Assembly: GCA_029255685.2 (NCBI GenBank)
Contig: CM055311.2
Location: 7,197,031 to 7,261,030 of the forward strand
Origin: Silene conica
Lineage: Eukaryota > Streptophyta > Magnoliopsida > Caryophyllales > Caryophyllaceae
Direction: 5' to 3'
Length of the DNA: 64,000 nucleotides
How positions within the stretch are numbered: position 1 is the stretch's first letter; each line of letters begins with the position of its first letter. Shown in pieces: positions 61,577 to 64,000 of the stretch. The notes below the pieces were generated by a model. It saw only the letters and a list, made by a program, of their open reading frames with translations. It ran no database searches and had not been told where the DNA came from. The position numbers were made by a program, and so were the translations under genes.

Positions 61577-61598
61577 TATGTGTATATATATGTATATA

Positions 61599-61686
<88 letters not shown>
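61577..61686. repeat. (TA)n microsatellite
   Basis: TA repeat with TGTG interruptions between A2 and C2. Confidence 0.95.
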
Positions 61687-61691
<5 letters not shown>

Positions 61692-62483
61692 TGAATCACG
61701 TGAGGCCGCTCTCTTAGCGCGAGGCTGCCGGACCATTCTAAACCGTTAGATGTAAAAATCATGGGCGGCCCAGATCGTGCCACGTGTCGATATATATTAA
61801 ACAAAAAAAGGAAACTGACCTTCTTTCTTTCTCACTCTCTCAACGTCTTTTCAAATTCTTCTTTCTCACTCTCTCTCGCTCTCTCGCTTTCTCACTCTCT
61901 CTCGCTCTCTCGCCTTCTCACTTTGCTCGCGGTAACCGTTTGATCTTCTCCCCGGAATCATCAACAACCTGCATTATCATCTTCTTCGTATGTTCTTCGT
62001 ATTTGTTACATTTTTGTTCTTTAATTAGTTTAATTACTTATTTTTGCTCTTTATTTTGTATTTTTTTTGCTATTTTCTGCTGGATTATCATTATTTGAGT
62101 GTTTATTGTTTGAGAGTGTTTTTGATTATTTTAGTACGTTATAATGTGATTTGTTTGTCGTTCTTTGGATGTGTGGTTTTATTTTCGAAGATTTGAGGCG
62201 AAATAAGCAAGCATTGTCGTTCTTCGAAGTTTTTAACATGAACAACCTCCATTATCATCTTCTTCGTATGTTCTTCGTATTTTCGTATGTTATTTGTTAC
62301 ATTTTTTTCTCTTAAATTAGTTTAATTACTTATTTTTGCTCTTTATTTTGTTTTTGTTTTGCTATTTTCTGCTGGATTATCATTAGTTGAGTGTTTATTG
62401 TTATTTTTCATTGTTAGTGATACCTAGGGTTGTGATGAAAATATCTAGGTTTTGAGAGTGTTTTTGATTATTTTAGTACGTTT

Positions 62484-62930
62484 CAGAATACGAATCCAGT
62501 TTCACAAGTTAAGCTTCTAGTTTCACAAGTTTAGCTTCTAGTTTCACAAGTTAAGCTTCTAGTTTCACAAGTTAAGAATTCAAAAAAACAGGCGATTTTT
62601 TAACAGGTTTCACAATATAGCCAACTAGTTTCACAAAATAAGCATGTAGTTTCACTTCATAAGCTTCTAGTTTCACAAGTTAAGAACTCAAAAAATCAGG
62701 ATATTTTATTAACAGGTTTCACAATATAGCCAACTAGTTTCACAATGTAAGCATGTAGTTTCACTCCATAAGCTTCTAGTTTCACAAGTTAAGAATTCAA
62801 AAAAACAGGCTGATTTTTCAACAGGTTTCACAATATAGCCTTCTTGTTTCACAAAATAAGCATGTTGTTTCACTTCATAAGCTTCTAGTTTCACAATATA
62901 ACTCTTAGATTCACATAATAAGTTTCTTTC
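62484..62930. repeat. TTTCACAA-type tandem array in element C2
   Basis: Short units AGTTTCACAAGTTAAGCTTCT, then three ~108-bp units (starts near 62605, 62713, 62821) with GGTTTCACAATATAGCC, AGTTTCACAAAATAAGCATG and TTTCACTTCATAAGC. Inverted TTGTGAAAC motifs lie beyond the F-box-like frame (~63005-63035) and at the window end. Confidence 0.88.
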
Positions 62931-63111
62931 AGTTTTAAGTTTATTTTCTATTATTTTCAGTTTAAAGTTTTTTTTCTGATTCTGTGCTTCTCAGTCATTA
63001 TTATGTGAAACTAGAAGCTTAGGTTGTGAAACTAAGCCTTTTATTATATGAAATGTAAAAGTCTGTTTTTCACAATGTATGCTTTTTGATTTCTATTTTG
63101 TAATGCTTGTA

Positions 63112-63783
63112 GGTTACTTTTGTGGTTTTAAAGTTAATTACATTTGGTCAAATATGGAAAACTGGTGCAAGGGGTGGGTAGTGAATCTTCATGCAGAAGA
63201 TAAAGCAGAATATGTCCAGAATTACATAACAGAAAAAAAAGAGGCCATGGCATTCTCATTTACTCCCTTACGGACTGTTGAGCTCACAAACAACCGTTAT
63301 CAAGCCCAACTGGCTGTTTTTAATAATCAAGATGTAATGACTAACATCTTCAAACAACTTAAGTGTAACTTTGATAAGGCAAACATGGCATTGGTCTGTC
63401 GGAACTGGTGTCAGCTTTTCCTCCTACACCCTAGTGCACCTGTCATTCGAGTTGCGTATGGGATTTCTCTGCGTATCAACGATGTCAATGGTGTGAGAAT
63501 AGTTCGTAGGGGTTCTAGAATCATTTATAAAAGATGCAAGTGCTTTATGACAAATGATCCGGGATCTAAATTACTCCTACATTGTGCGCAAAGTGAAAAT
63601 CCTTACCAAAGTGAACACCTTAGAGATCTAACTGATGCTGAAATCGACCAAACACAAGAGTTGCTTGACATTTTAGATGTGCCATCTCCAGAACTTGACT
63701 TAGCAGTTGCTACTTCGACAAAGTTGATGACTCGGGCGAAATTATCTTGGTTTGATTTACCTTTCTTGGCATTCGATATGTAG
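63112..63783 (+). CDS. F-box-like protein exon (possibly captured by element C2)
   Basis: An open frame of 234 codons if read from ATG 63079. The segment NNQDVMTNIFKQL...ANMALVCRNWCQLF (residues ~82-114) fits the F-box pattern D-V-x3-I-F-x2-L ... L-V-C-R-x-W-x2-L. F-box proteins act as substrate receptors in SCF ubiquitin ligases. A CTTGTAG acceptor-like site ends at 63111, so this may be a 3' exon; a GTATGT donor-like site lies near 61988. The tail ends FLAFDM, TAG at 63781-63783. No other domain recognised. F-box identity is from motif only; expression is unknown. Confidence 0.5.
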   Translation, partial: GYFCGFKVNYIWSNMENWCKGWVVNLHAEDKAEYVQNYITEKKEAMAFSFTPLRTVELTNNRYQAQLAVFNNQDVMTNIFKQLKCNFDKANMALVCRNWCQLFLLHPSAPVIRVAYGISLRINDVNGVRIVRRGSRIIYKRCKCFMTNDPGSKLLLHCAQSENPYQSEHLRDLTDAEIDQTQELLDILDVPSPELDLAVATSTKLMTRAKLSWFDLPFLAFDM

Positions 63784-64000
63784 CATAGCTGCTCAAGTTT
63801 GTATTACCTTTTTGCATCTTAGTGGCTGGCCTAAATGTCTTTTTGTAGTGCTCTTCTGTAATTAGATGTATCAAGCCAGCCTTTTTTATGTAATTATCTA
63901 GCAATGTATGAATGATATTTTTAATTAATGAAGCTTCTTTTCGTTACTATCTTAAGTTTCTTTTTCTTATTCTGTGAAAAACTAGAACTTATGTTGTGAA
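63784..64000. other. 3' flank of the F-box-like frame
   Basis: AT-rich, untranslated-like sequence ending in ACTAGAACTTATGTTGTGAA, an inverted form of the TTTCACAA array motif. Confidence 0.4.

Larger units (their letters stand above)
61687..64000. mobile_element. Element C2: C1-like left end, runs off the window
   Basis: Starts GAAATTGAATCACGTGAGGCCGC followed by GCGCGAGGCTGCCGGAC, the same terminal layout as C1, at the edge of (TA)n. Inside: CT-rich leader-like sequence (61820-61925), a ~265-bp-offset duplication (61960-62115 and 62225-62400), a TTTCACAA repeat array and an F-box-like frame. The right end is not in the window. Confidence 0.55.

Overview
This is a transposon-rich stretch of a plant nuclear genome, most likely a eudicot. 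The evidence is a spliced plant cyclic nucleotide-gated channel gene, Athila- and Tekay-type Ty3/gypsy elements, a Cassandra element carrying 5S rDNA, a tRNA-derived SINE, a hAT transposase of the plant TTF-finger type, Stowaway, Tourist and Mutator-type MITEs, and AT-rich DNA throughout. Caryophyllales is possible, but I cannot prove any order from the sequence.

Region 1 (1-12.3 kb) holds the one clearly intact host gene, a group II CNGC on the minus strand. It has seven coding exons, 726 codons by my splice model, and one GC-AG intron. Its 5.3-kb intron 6 is packed with elements separated by (TA)n tracts: a 92-bp hairpin, family B copy 1 with a nested hAT MITE, family A copy 1, and element D with ~100-bp inverted repeats. 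A SINE with target duplications lies just upstream of exon 1.

Region 2 (12.5-21.8 kb) has a hAT MITE with a Stowaway nested inside it, a second, truncated SINE copy and a degenerate hAT transposase pseudogene (16791-19177).

Region 3 (21.8-40.4 kb) is a three-level nest. A putative solo LTR (21812-40415, TSD GTCTT) contains an Athila-like solo LTR (22663-38936, TSD AACAC). That contains a nearly complete Athila-type retrotransposon on the minus strand (23746-38473, TSD TCAAT) with both LTRs, a tRNA-Asp-type primer site, gag, protease, RT, RNase H, integrase and an ATHILA ORF-1-type gene. Four lesions break its reading frames.

Region 4 (40.5-55.5 kb) is a graveyard: a Tekay-like remnant (+), a Ty1/copia remnant (-) interrupted by Cassandra and by a Tourist-type MITE holding a Mutator-type MITE, a second Tekay-like remnant (-) with one LTR, and an Athila-like gag pseudogene (+) split by a 549-bp MITE.

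Region 5 (55.5-64 kb) is the most unusual part: family B copy 2, a 4.2-kb element (C1) holding a ~2.4-kb tandem array with higher-order structure, family A copy 2, and a third element (C2) running off the window with similar TTTCAC-type repeats and an F-box-like exon. These elements and those in CNGC intron 6 are inserted in or beside (TA)n microsatellites, and most share a terminal core resembling GGATCCGGTGAG / GATCACGTGAGG. That recurring set is my best candidate for an undescribed system.
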